From Haloplanus salinus (GTDB taxonomy: Archaea; Halobacteriota; Halobacteria; Halobacteriales; Haloferacaceae), in assembly GCF_003336245.1 (NCBI RefSeq), contig NZ_QPHM01000001.1:2608113-2672112 (forward strand): a DNA stretch of 64,000 nt, read 5' to 3'. The position numbers and the translations under genes are program-made. Under the pieces are notes generated by a model. That model was not told the origin of the DNA. It worked only from the letters and a program-made list of their open reading frames with translations, and made no database searches. This document shows, piece after piece, positions 1-8,322 of this stretch. Numbering within the stretch: the first letter of the stretch is position 1; each line of letters opens with the position of its first letter.

Positions 1-272
1 TGCGCTCGACGTCGAAAGTCCCCACGTCGACGAACGTCCCCCAGAACTTCACGCCGCTCGGGCTGGTGCTCGCACGCGTGTTCATCGGCAGCCTCTCGGC
101 GGTCGCGCTGTATTTCGGCCTCACCGCGGGCGTGATCGACGTGGCCGAAGGTGGGGCACTCACTCCGGCGCTCCTGTTGCTCGTGGCGTTTGCGGCGGGC
201 TACTCCGAGCGCCTGGCACCGCAGGCGGTCGAGCGGGTGTCCGGGATCACCGAGCGGACCACGCCGAACTGA
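1..272 (+). CDS. C-terminal part of a membrane protein, cut by the window edge
   Basis: The reading frame is already open at position 3 and runs to a TGA at 270-272, so this is the 3' end of a longer gene. A GTG at 66 is a possible internal start but the frame is equally coding-like before it. The visible part has two hydrophobic stretches, one around the GTG and one near the middle, followed by a short polar tail with the motif GYSERLAPQAVERVSG. No family could be assigned; the C-terminal tail pattern is common in haloarchaeal membrane proteins of unknown role. Confidence 0.55.
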   Translation, partial: RSTSKVPTSTNVPQNFTPLGLVLARVFIGSLSAVALYFGLTAGVIDVAEGGALTPALLLLVAFAAGYSERLAPQAVERVSGITERTTPN

Positions 273-390
273 TCCCGTCCCCGTTCGCCGGGACGGTCGG
301 GCCAGCCATCGGTACTGGCTTCCGAGAACCCGTACGACGCGCCACCCCGAAGCGCGGGTCTTAACAGCCCACGCCAGCAACGAAGCGGTA

Positions 391-1425
391 ATGAGTCAGG
401 ACGCGTCCACCGACGGCGACCTCCGGAACACGGGACTGTCCCTCAAGCACGACCGGGAGTGGGATTACGAACTCGACCGCATCGTCGACGCGGTCGAGGA
501 ACGGAACGCCACGAAGGTCGGCCTCCAGTTCCCCGAAGGGCTGAAACGCCGCGGCCCCGCCGTCGCCGACGACCTTCGCGCGCTCACCGACGACGACGTA
601 ACCTACATGCTCTCGGGGCAGCCGTGTTACGGCGCCTGCGACCTCGACACCTACCTCATGCGCCGGACGGACGTGTTCGTCCACTTCGGCCACTCGCCGA
701 TGAAGGAGTCGGACAAGATCATCTACGTCCCCCTGTTCTCGAACGTCGACCCATTCCCGATGATGGAGGACGCCCTCGACGAACTCCCCGAGGAGGACGT
801 GGGTCTCGTCACGACGGCCCAGCACATGAACCGGTTCGAGGAGATGAAAGAGTGGCTCGAATCGGAGGGCTACTCCGTCCACACCCGGAAGGGGGACGAC
901 CGCCTCACCCACGAGGGGCAGGTGCTCGGCTGTAACTACGCTTCGGCGGACATCGACGCCGATCAGGTGCTCTACGTCGGTGGCGGCAAGTTCCACCCGC
1001 TCGGCCTCGCCATGGAGCATCCGGACAAGAAAGTCGTCATCGCCGACCCGGTCAACAACGTCGTCACCGTCGCGGACACGGAGAAGTTCATGAAACAGCG
1101 CTACGGCGCCGTCCACCGCGCGATGGACGCCGAGAAGTGGGGCGTCATCTTCTGTACGAAGATCGGTCAAGGGCGCTGGGAGATGGCGGAGGAGATAGTC
1201 AACGAGAACGACGACGCCTACCTCATCACGATGGACGAGGTGACGCCGGATCGCCTCCGCAACTTCGACATGGACGCGTTCGTCAACACCGGCTGCCCCC
1301 GAATCACGACCGACGACGGCCCGCAGTTCCACAAGCCGATGCTCACGCCGGGCGAGTACCGCATCGCCGTCGGCGACGAACCCCTCGACTCGCTCTCGTT
1401 CGACACCTTCCACGGTACCTGGTAA
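391..1425 (+). CDS. dph2: Dph2, 2-(3-amino-3-carboxypropyl)histidine synthase (diphthamide biosynthesis)
   Basis: The 344-residue product is an archaeal Dph1/Dph2-family enzyme. It makes the first modification of the diphthamide histidine of elongation factor 2 using SAM and an unusual [4Fe-4S] cluster. The three expected cluster cysteines are visible: C83 in YGACDL, C181 in LGCNYAS and C302 in NTGCPRIT, one per repeated domain. The ATG at 391 is chosen because the frame upstream has non-haloarchaeal, basic composition, and the length fits the family. It is monocistronic; the next 480 bp downstream hold no gene. Confidence 0.93.
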   Translation: MSQDASTDGDLRNTGLSLKHDREWDYELDRIVDAVEERNATKVGLQFPEGLKRRGPAVADDLRALTDDDVTYMLSGQPCYGACDLDTYLMRRTDVFVHFGHSPMKESDKIIYVPLFSNVDPFPMMEDALDELPEEDVGLVTTAQHMNRFEEMKEWLESEGYSVHTRKGDDRLTHEGQVLGCNYASADIDADQVLYVGGGKFHPLGLAMEHPDKKVVIADPVNNVVTVADTEKFMKQRYGAVHRAMDAEKWGVIFCTKIGQGRWEMAEEIVNENDDAYLITMDEVTPDRLRNFDMDAFVNTGCPRITTDDGPQFHKPMLTPGEYRIAVGDEPLDSLSFDTFHGTW

Positions 1426-1460
1426 TGGTGCTGTTGCGATTAGTGCGATTGGATTAGGGA

Positions 1461-1826
1461 CACCTCGAAAGCCCCGACTCGCTGGAGTCGGGGCCTCGCT
1501 GCGCGCGCTCCCTGCGGTCGCGTGCTTGCGTCACCGGGAGAGCTCCGCTCTCCCGAGCTCACGGCGGCGGAGCCGCCGTGAACGGCCGCCTTCCTCCAGC
1601 GAGTCGCCCCTTTCAGTCCCGCCCGGCGGCGGCCGGTCGGCCAGCCGATGCGGGTGGGACTGAAAGGGGCCGGCGTCTCGGCGTGCCTGGACGACGCAAG
1701 CACCGCAACACAGTGAGGAGCGTGGTTCGAGAGAGCTTCGCTCTCTCGTCATCACGAAAGACGCCCCTGGCGTCTTTCGAACGACAGCGAGTCCTGGGAG
1801 CCGAGACGCCGGGGGCTTTCGAGGTG
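1461..1826. repeat. 366-bp nested inverted-repeat element
   Basis: The region between dph2 and trmO is bounded by a perfect 15-bp inverted repeat (1461-1475 with 1812-1826). Inside, 1476-1484 pairs with 1785-1793, 1522-1532 with 1693-1703, and the centre is a 15-bp perfect (about 20-bp imperfect) stem, 1606-1620 with 1656-1670. Extra hairpins branch off each arm: 1471-1494, 1535-1555, 1559-1581, 1728-1748 and 1755-1779, all perfect stems of 8 bp or more. No plausible protein is encoded. It could be a MITE-like mobile element, a repeated intergenic palindrome or a structured RNA; the function is unknown. Confidence 0.8.
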
Positions 1827-1907
1827 GTTACAGATTCGAATGCTTATCTCAACACTACCCCTGGTAATCGCGGCCACGCTTTTCCCCCCGCCTCCCCTCG
1901 CTCCGCC

Positions 1908-2282
1908 ATGGAGTGTGACCCTATCGGTACCGTCCACACCCCCTTCGAGACGACGAGCGAGGCGCCCCGGCAGGGTATCCACGACGACGCCGCGGGCGTC
2001 CTCGACCTCGACCCCGCCTACCGCGAGGGGTTGAGGGGCTTCGACGGCGACCGGATCGTGGTGGTCTGGTGGGCCGACCGCGCCGACCGGTCGGTGCTGG
2101 CGCTGGATCGCGACCCCGACCGCGGCGTCTTCACCTCGCGCTCGCCGGCGCGGCCGAACCCGGTCTGTGTCACCGCGTGTTCCGTCGCGTCGGTCGACAC
2201 GGCAGCCGGTCGCCTCCGCCTCCGCGGCGTCGACATGGCCGACGGCAGCCCGGTGATCGATCTGAAAGCGCCGCTCGATTAG
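1908..2282 (+). CDS. trmO: TrmO-type tRNA (N6-threonylcarbamoyladenosine37-N6)-methyltransferase
   Basis: The 124-residue product has the TsaA/YaeB (TrmO) beta-barrel fold signatures: SIGTVHTPF-like start (PIGTVHTPF), the SAM-binding motif RSPARPNP at residues 78-85 and the C-terminal DGSPVIDLK motif. The family methylates t6A37 in tRNAs using SAM. The ATG at 1908 is used because it begins directly at the conserved N terminus; the frame extends upstream through the inverted-repeat element but that part is not protein-like. It converges with and overlaps the next gene by 4 bp. Confidence 0.88.
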   Translation: MECDPIGTVHTPFETTSEAPRQGIHDDAAGVLDLDPAYREGLRGFDGDRIVVVWWADRADRSVLALDRDPDRGVFTSRSPARPNPVCVTACSVASVDTAAGRLRLRGVDMADGSPVIDLKAPLD

Positions 2283-2725
2283 TCGCCGACCGCGGCCTCC
2301 ACGTAGTCGACCGCCTCTTCGGGCGTGTCGACGGCCTCGACGCCGGCGACGTCGTGGGTGCCGAGACCGGCTACCGGCCGGTCGAAGACGCCCGCGAACC
2401 CGAGTTCGGAGAGCGTCCCGGCGCCGCCGTCGACGGCGACGACCGCGTCGCCGTTCATCACGACCATCGCGTTCCGGGCGTGCCCCAGCCCCGTCGCCAC
2501 GGCGGTGTCGACGTACTCGTTGGCGTCGCGGCGGTCGGCCGTCGGCAGGATGCCCACCGTTTCGCCGCCGGCCTCACCCGCACCGGCACAGACCGCCTCC
2601 ATGACCCCACCGAGGCCGCCACAGACGACGACGTGCCCTCGGCGTCCGAGGAGGCGACCGACCGCCCGGGCCCGCTCGGCCGTCCGTTCGTCGACGCTCC
2701 CGCCGCCGATGACGCTGACGCGCAT
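2279..2725 (-). CDS. LOG/TIGR00725-like Rossmann-fold protein
   Basis: The 148-residue protein starts with VSVIGGGSVDE and has the GGLGGVMEAVCAGA loop and a central GGAGTLSELGF motif. These match the SLOG/LOG superfamily (the PGGxGTxxE motif is here DGGAGTLSE). Relatives include cytokinin-activating phosphoribohydrolases and nucleotide-sensing proteins, but the TIGR00725 branch has no assigned reaction. The protein should be cytosolic. ATG start at 2725; converges with trmO with a 4-bp overlap of stop codons. Confidence 0.75.
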   Translation of the reverse strand: MRVSVIGGGSVDERTAERARAVGRLLGRRGHVVVCGGLGGVMEAVCAGAGEAGGETVGILPTADRRDANEYVDTAVATGLGHARNAMVVMNGDAVVAVDGGAGTLSELGFAGVFDRPVAGLGTHDVAGVEAVDTPEEAVDYVEAAVGD

Positions 2726-2815
2726 GGGTGCTCGTCGGCGAGCGGCGGGTTATAGTTGGCCCCGCCGTCCGGGCATCTCACCACTTTTATGTTCTCGGTG
2801 CGTCCCAACATGGGT

Positions 2816-3721
2816 ATGTCAGCGGTCCAGTCCCTCCGGACGGCGGTCGGCGCGCTCTCGCGGTCCCCGATCCTCCTTCTCGGCGGTGTCGCGTACGCGC
2901 TCGTCGTCCTCCCACAGCGCGCCCTCCGACTCGCATCCGTGCCGCTCGCCCCGGGGGTGCTCCAGTTGCTCACCTTCTTCGTCACGCCTTTCGTCGTCGC
3001 CGGCGTCGTCGGGATGGCCCGGGAGGCGCTCGACGGCGACGCGTCGGTCGGGGCGTTCACCGCGACCGGCACGGGTCGGTACGTCGACCTCCTACTCGCC
3101 ACGCTCGTCGAGTTCGGGATCCAACTGACGTTCGGCGTCGCCTTCCTCGTGCTCGCGCTCGTTGCCATCGTGGCGTCGGGCGGCGGCGGACCGGTCGCCA
3201 TCCTCGGTGCCGCGCTGGCGGTGGGCCTCGCGCTCGCGTACCTCGTCGTCCTCTTTCTCGTCCAGTTCTATCCCGTGGTCGTCGTCGTCGACGACGCCGG
3301 TCCGGTCGACGCCGTCACCGGGAGCGTCGAATTCATCCGGAGAAACGTCGTCAGCACGCTCGGCTACAGCGTCGTCACGGTCGTGCTGGGTGGGCTCGCC
3401 GCGCTCCCAGTCTCCGGGTTCGCCGTCTACCGTCTCCTGACGAGCGGACCCGGGACGGGGCCGACCCCCGGCGATGCGCCCGGCTCCATCGTCGGCGGGA
3501 CGAACCCCGGCGGTCCCGGCGCGGGTGGGACGCCGGCGGTGGGCGACCTGCTCGCCGGCGGCGGGGGACTCGGGCTCTCGACGCCGGAAGTGATCGCACT
3601 CTCGCTCGTCTCCGCGGCGACGACGGCACTCCTCTTTGCCTTCCGGCACACCTACGCCACGGCGTTCTACCAGCGGCACGAACGGTCGGTCGAGGAGCAG
3701 GTGTTGGACGACAACTGGTGA
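2816..3721 (+). CDS. Haloarchaeal multi-pass membrane protein (DUF7847-like)
   Basis: The 301-residue protein has about six hydrophobic segments, with a Gly/Pro-rich loop near residues 205-245 before the last helix and a cytosolic-looking tail HERSVEEQVLDDNW. It resembles a haloarchaeal family of unknown function with a Yip1/GlpG-like helix bundle; the DUF number is from memory. A TATA-like CTTTTAT at 2784-2790 lies about 25 bp before two in-frame ATGs (2810 and 2816), so a leaderless start is likely. I choose 2816, but 2810 is possible. Confidence 0.6.
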   Translation: MSAVQSLRTAVGALSRSPILLLGGVAYALVVLPQRALRLASVPLAPGVLQLLTFFVTPFVVAGVVGMAREALDGDASVGAFTATGTGRYVDLLLATLVEFGIQLTFGVAFLVLALVAIVASGGGGPVAILGAALAVGLALAYLVVLFLVQFYPVVVVVDDAGPVDAVTGSVEFIRRNVVSTLGYSVVTVVLGGLAALPVSGFAVYRLLTSGPGTGPTPGDAPGSIVGGTNPGGPGAGGTPAVGDLLAGGGGLGLSTPEVIALSLVSAATTALLFAFRHTYATAFYQRHERSVEEQVLDDNW

Positions 3722-3772
3722 CGGCCCCGGTCGTCGAACACGGCAGTGACCCTCGGCGACGTCGGATCGCGT

Positions 3773-4270
3773 CTACAGCAGAAACGTCTCCTCTCGCTCC
3801 GAGAGGTCGAGAAAGGAGTCCGCGGCGCCGACGAGTTCGTCGGCGGTGGAGGAGCCGAAGGCCATCACCTCGACGCGAACGCCCTCGTGGCGGAGATGCG
3901 AGCAGAGTCGGGAGAAGTCGCCGTCGCCGGTGCACAACACTACGACGTCGACGTGGTTGGCGAGGGTCACGGCGTCCAAGCTGATCCCGACGTCCCAGTC
4001 GGCCTTTTTGGTCCCGTCGCCGAAGGTTTTGATGTCCTTGATTTTGGTCTCGAAGCCGATATCCTGGAGCGCCTCGAAGAACCGTTCCTCTTCGGGCGAG
4101 TCGGCACGGATGACGTAGGCGATGGCGCGCACGAGTTCGCGCTCGGAGACGCCCTTCGAGAGGAGTGCCGAGTAGTCGATGTTCCGGGAGTAGAGGCTCT
4201 GGGCCGAGTGATAGAGGTTCTGCGCGTCCGCGAGCATCGCAACGCGCTGATTGGGGTGAATGTCAGTCAC
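3773..4270 (-). CDS. NYN-domain (LabA/PIN-like) putative ribonuclease
   Basis: The 165-residue protein carries the NYN/LabA signature: a first acidic motif in MLADAQNLYHSAQS, a middle KADWDVGISLDA motif and GDGDFSRLCSHLR, giving the acidic residues expected for metal-dependent RNA cleavage. Known relatives are PIN-like RNases, but the target here is unknown. The start is GTG at 4270, supported by an A/T-rich box (reverse complement of 4292-4299) about 26 bp upstream, consistent with a leaderless transcript. Stands alone between two small membrane-protein genes. Confidence 0.75.
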   Translation of the reverse strand: MTDIHPNQRVAMLADAQNLYHSAQSLYSRNIDYSALLSKGVSERELVRAIAYVIRADSPEEERFFEALQDIGFETKIKDIKTFGDGTKKADWDVGISLDAVTLANHVDVVVLCTGDGDFSRLCSHLRHEGVRVEVMAFGSSTADELVGAADSFLDLSEREETFLL

Positions 4271-4380
4271 GTTGGCTCAACTGGAGCGCGTGCGACTAAA
4301 TTCCTTGCTCATCGGCGCGCCGGGCCGGCGGCGAGACGCGATACGATCGATTTAACCCGCCGGCGGGGAGAATGTGGGGT

Positions 4381-4788
4381 ATGCGAACGGAGCAGGCCGC
4401 CCCCGCACTGGGCATCGCCGGCTGTCTCGCGGTCGTCGTCACGCTCGCTCTCCCCTATCTCGTCGCCACTGGCTGGGGGGCACAGCTCGGCCGGTACTAC
4501 GCTGCCGGTCCCCTCGGGGTCGGCGCCGTCCTCTTTCTCGCCCTCGTCGGCGCCGTCGTCTTCCTGGCGGGTGTCCGCGGCCGGACCGATCGGACGACGG
4601 CCGCCGGCATCTCCCTTGCCCTCGGGGTCGTCGCCCTCCTCGTCGCTCTCCTGTGGGCGGTTTCGGCGTCGCTCCAGCCACTCTTCGGCTTCCCGGCGTC
4701 GTGGATCGTCGGTCACCGGTGGTACGTCGTCGCCGTGACGGCGGTCATCCCCGCCGCCGCTGCGGCGTACGCCCGCGCGGTACTCTGA
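4381..4788 (+). CDS. Four-helix small membrane protein (DUF7548-like)
   Basis: The 135-residue product has four evenly spaced hydrophobic segments separated by short loops (for example RGRTDRTTA between helices 2 and 3), and little else. ATG at 4381 is used; a box GATTTAACC about 30 bp upstream (4348-4356) could be its TATA element. It resembles a haloarchaeal family of unknown function. It lies directly upstream of SRP RNA on the same strand, separated by 71 bp containing the SRP promoter. Confidence 0.55.
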   Translation: MRTEQAAPALGIAGCLAVVVTLALPYLVATGWGAQLGRYYAAGPLGVGAVLFLALVGAVVFLAGVRGRTDRTTAAGISLALGVVALLVALLWAVSASLQPLFGFPASWIVGHRWYVVAVTAVIPAAAAAYARAVL

Positions 4789-4827
4789 GGGTACGACGCG
4801 CCGCGACCGACGACCGGAGTCGAAAGG

Positions 4828-4837
4828 CCCTTAAGAG
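4828..4837 (+). promoter_or_regulatory. TATA-like promoter of SRP RNA
   Basis: CCCTTAAGAG at 4828-4837 is centred about 27 bp before the inferred 5' end of SRP RNA near 4860, the normal spacing for a haloarchaeal TATA box. A purine-rich CGAAAGG just upstream could be the BRE. Confidence 0.55.
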
Positions 4838-4859
4838 GAACCGGCATACGATGAAGTGG

Positions 4860-5163
4860 ACTAGGTCGGGCAGTTAGGCCCTGCTCTCCCACCCGCGCTA
4901 CGGTCTTGAGCGGGGACCGAACTCGGGGGCGTCCGGTCAGACCGGTTCGGGCCCCGGGAGCCAACGTGGAAGCCTCGTCCTTCGGGGACAGCGGTCCGCG
5001 GCGCGCGTCCGCAGGGACGCTCCGTCGCGGTTCGTCGGTGACACCGGGTCAGGCGCGGAAGCGAGCAGCCCACCGCTGGACGCCCGTCGCTCGAAGGATC
5101 GCGGGGTGGAGGAGGCGACCGGGACTCCCCGGATCGGAACGCCGGGCAATCCCGCCGTCCGCA
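4860..5163 (+). ncRNA. ffs: Signal recognition particle 7S RNA
   Basis: The roughly 304-nt RNA is recognised by the SRP helix-8 motif at 5044-5073: GGGTCAGG, a loop with GGAA, then AGCAGCC, which is the SRP54-binding site. The flanking arms pair: CTCTCCCACCCGC near 4886-4898 with GCGGGGTGGAGGAG near 5101-5114 (helix 5), and the CG-rich helix 6 arms lie around 4983-5030. The length matches the known haloarchaeal 7S RNA. It scaffolds SRP19 and SRP54 to target nascent membrane proteins to the translocon. The ends are estimated to within about 5 nt. Confidence 0.92.
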
Positions 5164-5181
5164 TTCGTACCGTTCTCCAGT

Positions 5182-5203
5182 GGACGAGCGACGCCGCTCG
5201 TCC
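5182..5203 (+). terminator. Hairpin downstream of SRP RNA
   Basis: GGACGAGC at 5182-5189 pairs perfectly with GCTCGTCC at 5196-5203, leaving a 6-nt loop. It lies 19 bp after the SRP RNA end. There is no strong T run behind it, so a terminator role is only suggested by position; it could also be a processing structure. Confidence 0.3.
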
Positions 5204-5292
5204 GCGGTAGCGGCCGAATCTCCTCGATCGATAACTATAGCGACGATAGCGAGTGTTATTACGCCCAGAGTTAACATATCGAGACAGAAGAC

Positions 5293-5775
5293 GTGGTTCC
5301 GTTGTGCGAGGAGTGCAGCGACGGCAACGACATGCTCTCGTCGTGGGAGGAGACCATCCACGAAGTGCGCTCGTTCAGCGACAGCGCCACGACCGCCAGC
5401 CAGTGGGCGAGCGACCACAGCACGGACGCCCCCGACGCGAGCGTCGAGGTGCACGAGACGACCGACGACATCGCAGCGGGGATGGCCGTTCAGAACCGCC
5501 ACGTCCAGTCGGCCACCGAGAAGTCGACCCGGTTTTCGGGGACCGTCGAGGAAGCCGTGTCGACCGCGGACGAAGTCGCCGACATCGCGAGCCGGGCCGC
5601 GGCCGTGACCGACCGCACCGACGGGGTGGCCGACGTGCTCTCGACCGTCGCCGAACGCGTCGACCGGCTGGAGACGGAGGCGCTCCGTCTCGACGACCGA
5701 CTCGGCGAGTTCGAGGCCGGCGCCGCCGAGGACCGCACGACGACGCCCGTCGACGACTGGCCGACCGCCAGAGGC
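5293..5775 (+). pseudogene. Transducer (MCP)-like C-terminal fragment
   Basis: This frame encodes a Ser/Thr/Ala/Glu-rich helical sequence with heptads such as VEEAVSTADEVADIASRA and VAERVDRLETEALRLDDRL. It looks like the C-terminal coiled coil of a haloarchaeal chemotaxis transducer. Possible starts are GTG 5293 or ATG 5332. There is no HAMP, no membrane segment and no stop codon before the frame runs into the antisense of ppk1 (it stays open to 7536). I read it as the truncated remains of a transducer gene. A short native helical protein with a sequence error is the alternative. Confidence 0.4.
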
Positions 5776-8184
5776 TCACTCGTACTCCCGTCGGAGACGC
5801 GCGGCGGCCCCCTCGCGCGTCTTGAAATATCGCCGCCCGCCGTCCGCGGTTCGCACCGCCCAGTCGTACGTCTCGCTGGCCGGCCGGTACCACCGCTCGG
5901 CGTGGGTCTCGAAGACCGAGCCGCCGACGCCGTCGCCCGCGGCGTCGTCGTCCCCGCCGACGTCCGGTGCCGGGTCGCCCGGCTCGTCCGGCGTCGCGCC
6001 GTCGGTCGACGCGGGAGCCGCGTCGGCGACCGGTTCGATCAACAGGTCGCTCTCGATCCCCTCCCGGTCGGCTACCATTCCGGGGCCGTGTCCGCGTTCG
6101 ACCGCCGCGTCGGTCGCCGCCATCAGCAGCTCCTGTGTGTCACGGACCGGCTCGTCGGCGTCCGGGGTGACCTGCTCGTAGCTGCCCTCGCCGTCCATCA
6201 CCCACCGCCGGCGGTTGTCCGCGAGCGTCGCCTCGAGGACGAACCGCAGCTGTTCGCGCAGGGAGACGTCCTCGACGGGGGTGACTGCCTCCACGCGGTT
6301 GTCGAGGTTACGGGTCATCCAGTCGGCCGAACCGGTGTACCACTCCGGATCGCCACCGTTCTCGAAGTAGAAGATCCGGGAGTGTTCGAGAAAGCGGCCG
6401 ACGACCGAGTGGACGGTGACGTTCTCGCTGACCCCCGCCAGCCCCGGTCGGAGCCGACAGATGTCCCGAACGACGAGGTCGATATCGACGCCGGCCATCG
6501 ACGCGCGGTACAGTTCCTCGACGATGGCAGGGTCCTCCAGTCCGTTCACCTTCACGACGATACGGGCGCGTCGCCCCGCCCGGGCGTGGTCCGCCTCGCG
6601 GCGAATGAACTCGGTGAAGCGGTCACGCATCGTCACGGGCGCGATGAGGAGCTTCCGGAACCGGTCGTCGAGGGTCGGTCCCGTAAAGAAGTTGAACACC
6701 TTCGCGAGGTCCTGTCCCACGTCCTCGTCCGCGGTCAGGACGCCGAGGTCGACGTAGCCTTTCGCCGTCTCGGAGTGGTAGTTCCCCGTGCCGACGTGGG
6801 AGTACAGGCGGACACCGTCCGCTTCCTGCCGGACCACCAGCGCCGTCTTGGTGTGCGTTTTCAGCCCCACGGTTCCGTACGCGACGTGGATTCCCTTCTC
6901 CTCGAGTTTGCGGACCCATTCGAGGTTGTTCTGCTCGTCGAAGCGGGCCTTCAACTCGACCATCACGGCCACCTGCTTGCCGTTGTCCGCGGCGTCGATG
7001 AGGCTCTGAATCACTTTCGAGTCGCTGGCCGTGCGGTAGATGGCCGCCTTGACCGCGAGCACGTCCGGGTCGGCGGCGGCCGCCTCGAGGAACCGCTGGG
7101 TCGTCCGCTCGAAGGAGTGATACGGGTGGTGGACGAGTACGTCGCCCTCTCTGATTTCGGCGAAGAGTTCGTCCCTGTCGAGCCGAGACCCGTCCGACTT
7201 GGCCGCCAGCCGTGGATGGGGCCGCGGCGACCACGACGGAAGGTTCAGGTCCGGCCGGTCCAACTCGACGAGGCTAAAGAAGTCCTCGAAGTCGATCGGT
7301 CCGTCCCGCCGGAACACCTCGCGGTCGCTCACGCCGAGTTGTTCCGTGAGGACGTCGACCGAGTGGTCGGGCATGTCGGCCGCCACCTCCAGCCGGACCA
7401 CCGTCGCGAACCGACGCTGTTCGAGGACCTCCTCGATCATGTCGATGAGGTCCTCCGCGACTTCCTCGTTCCGGCGCACTTCGGCGTTGCGCGTCACCTT
7501 GAACTTCGAGACGTCGACGATGTCGAGGTTCGGTAACAACAGGTCGAGGTTGGCCTCGATCAGGTCCTCGATGAGGACGTAACGGTCCGACCCGTCGGGC
7601 AGTTCGATCAGCCGGGGCTGGTTCTGCGGAATCTTGATCCGCGTGAACGTCACGTCGCCGTCGTCGCGCGTGTGGTCGCGAGAGAGCACCGCGAGCGACA
7701 TCGAGAGGTTGGAGATGAACGGAAACGGATGCGCCGGATCGAACGCGAGCGGCGTCAGCGTCGGGAGGATCGACCCCTCGAAGTACCTCCGCAGCGGCTT
7801 CCGTTCGGCCGCCGTCAACTCGTCGTGTTCGAGAACCTCGATACCCGCGTCCGCGAGCGCCGGTTTGAGCGCCTCCTCCCAGCACTCCGTCTGCCGGCGA
7901 AACAGGGGTCGTGCCGTCTCCAGCACCGCTTCCCACTGCTCCCGCGGCGTCCGGCCGTCGGGGGCCGGTTCGGTGATCCCGGCGTCCATCTGCTGTTTTA
8001 GGCCGCCGACCCGTTTCATGAAGAACTCGTCGGTGTTTTTTGTAAAATACGCCAAGAATCTGAGGCGTTCGAGCGGCGGATTGCGCTCGTCGAGCCCTTC
8101 GGCGAGCACGCGCTCTTGGAAGGCCAACTCGGAGAGTTCGCGGTTGAGATAGTACGTAGGATCGCTCAGGGGTGGCTCTGGCAT
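5776..8184 (-). CDS. ppk1: Polyphosphate kinase PPK1
   Basis: The 802-residue enzyme reversibly makes polyphosphate from ATP. It has the N-terminal PPK domain (YYLNRELSEL), the middle domain, and both PLD-like catalytic domains. The expected histidines are in LKTHTK (about residue 444, the autophosphorylated one) and RFLEHSRIF (about 601). A haloarchaeal tail follows residue 690: an acidic Asp/Pro/Gly linker then a folded-looking module ending TREGAAARLRREYE. The ATG at 8184 is chosen; a GTG at 8202, 28 bp from a TATA-like box at 8227-8234, would be a leaderless alternative adding six residues. Confidence 0.92.
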   Translation of the reverse strand: MPEPPLSDPTYYLNRELSELAFQERVLAEGLDERNPPLERLRFLAYFTKNTDEFFMKRVGGLKQQMDAGITEPAPDGRTPREQWEAVLETARPLFRRQTECWEEALKPALADAGIEVLEHDELTAAERKPLRRYFEGSILPTLTPLAFDPAHPFPFISNLSMSLAVLSRDHTRDDGDVTFTRIKIPQNQPRLIELPDGSDRYVLIEDLIEANLDLLLPNLDIVDVSKFKVTRNAEVRRNEEVAEDLIDMIEEVLEQRRFATVVRLEVAADMPDHSVDVLTEQLGVSDREVFRRDGPIDFEDFFSLVELDRPDLNLPSWSPRPHPRLAAKSDGSRLDRDELFAEIREGDVLVHHPYHSFERTTQRFLEAAAADPDVLAVKAAIYRTASDSKVIQSLIDAADNGKQVAVMVELKARFDEQNNLEWVRKLEEKGIHVAYGTVGLKTHTKTALVVRQEADGVRLYSHVGTGNYHSETAKGYVDLGVLTADEDVGQDLAKVFNFFTGPTLDDRFRKLLIAPVTMRDRFTEFIRREADHARAGRRARIVVKVNGLEDPAIVEELYRASMAGVDIDLVVRDICRLRPGLAGVSENVTVHSVVGRFLEHSRIFYFENGGDPEWYTGSADWMTRNLDNRVEAVTPVEDVSLREQLRFVLEATLADNRRRWVMDGEGSYEQVTPDADEPVRDTQELLMAATDAAVERGHGPGMVADREGIESDLLIEPVADAAPASTDGATPDEPGDPAPDVGGDDDAAGDGVGGSVFETHAERWYRPASETYDWAVRTADGGRRYFKTREGAAARLRREYE

Positions 8185-8293
8185 CGGTCGGATCGGTGCC
8201 ACTCCCTTCTCCGGTCGTGAGTAAAACCTTATCGTTGGCAGCTACCGGGACCGTGGCGGGGCGCGGCCGGTCCGGTCCCGGCTGGGCAAAAAG

Positions 8294-8320
8294 CTTTTTA
8301 TCTTTTAGGCTGGCCTAAAA
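8294..8320 (+). promoter_or_regulatory. TATA box with IdeR/DtxR-like palindromic operator
   Basis: A TATA-like CTTTTTA at 8294-8300 is followed at once by an 18-bp palindrome, TTTTAGGC-TG-GCCTAAAA at 8303-8320. The core TTAGGCTGGCCTAA resembles the inverted repeat bound by metal-dependent DtxR/IdeR-family repressors, which haloarchaea possess (SirR, Idr1/2). Its place between TATA and the expected start site (about 8323) suits repression by blocking transcription initiation. Iron or manganese control is an inference from the motif. Confidence 0.6.
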
Positions 8321-8322
8321 AT

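Noticed and set aside
1461-1826. RNase P RNA or a CRISPR array in the hairpin-rich region
   Set aside because: There are no regularly spaced repeats, and the conserved RNase P core sequences are not visible; the symmetry is of nested inverted repeats.
1578-1907. Longer N terminus for trmO
   Set aside because: The open frame runs through the inverted-repeat element and is Arg/Pro-rich; the family start PIGTVHTPF begins right after ATG 1908.
5293-7536. A 747-codon plus-strand frame
   Set aside because: Only its first 160 codons look like protein; the rest is the antisense of ppk1. It is kept only as a short transducer-like remnant.
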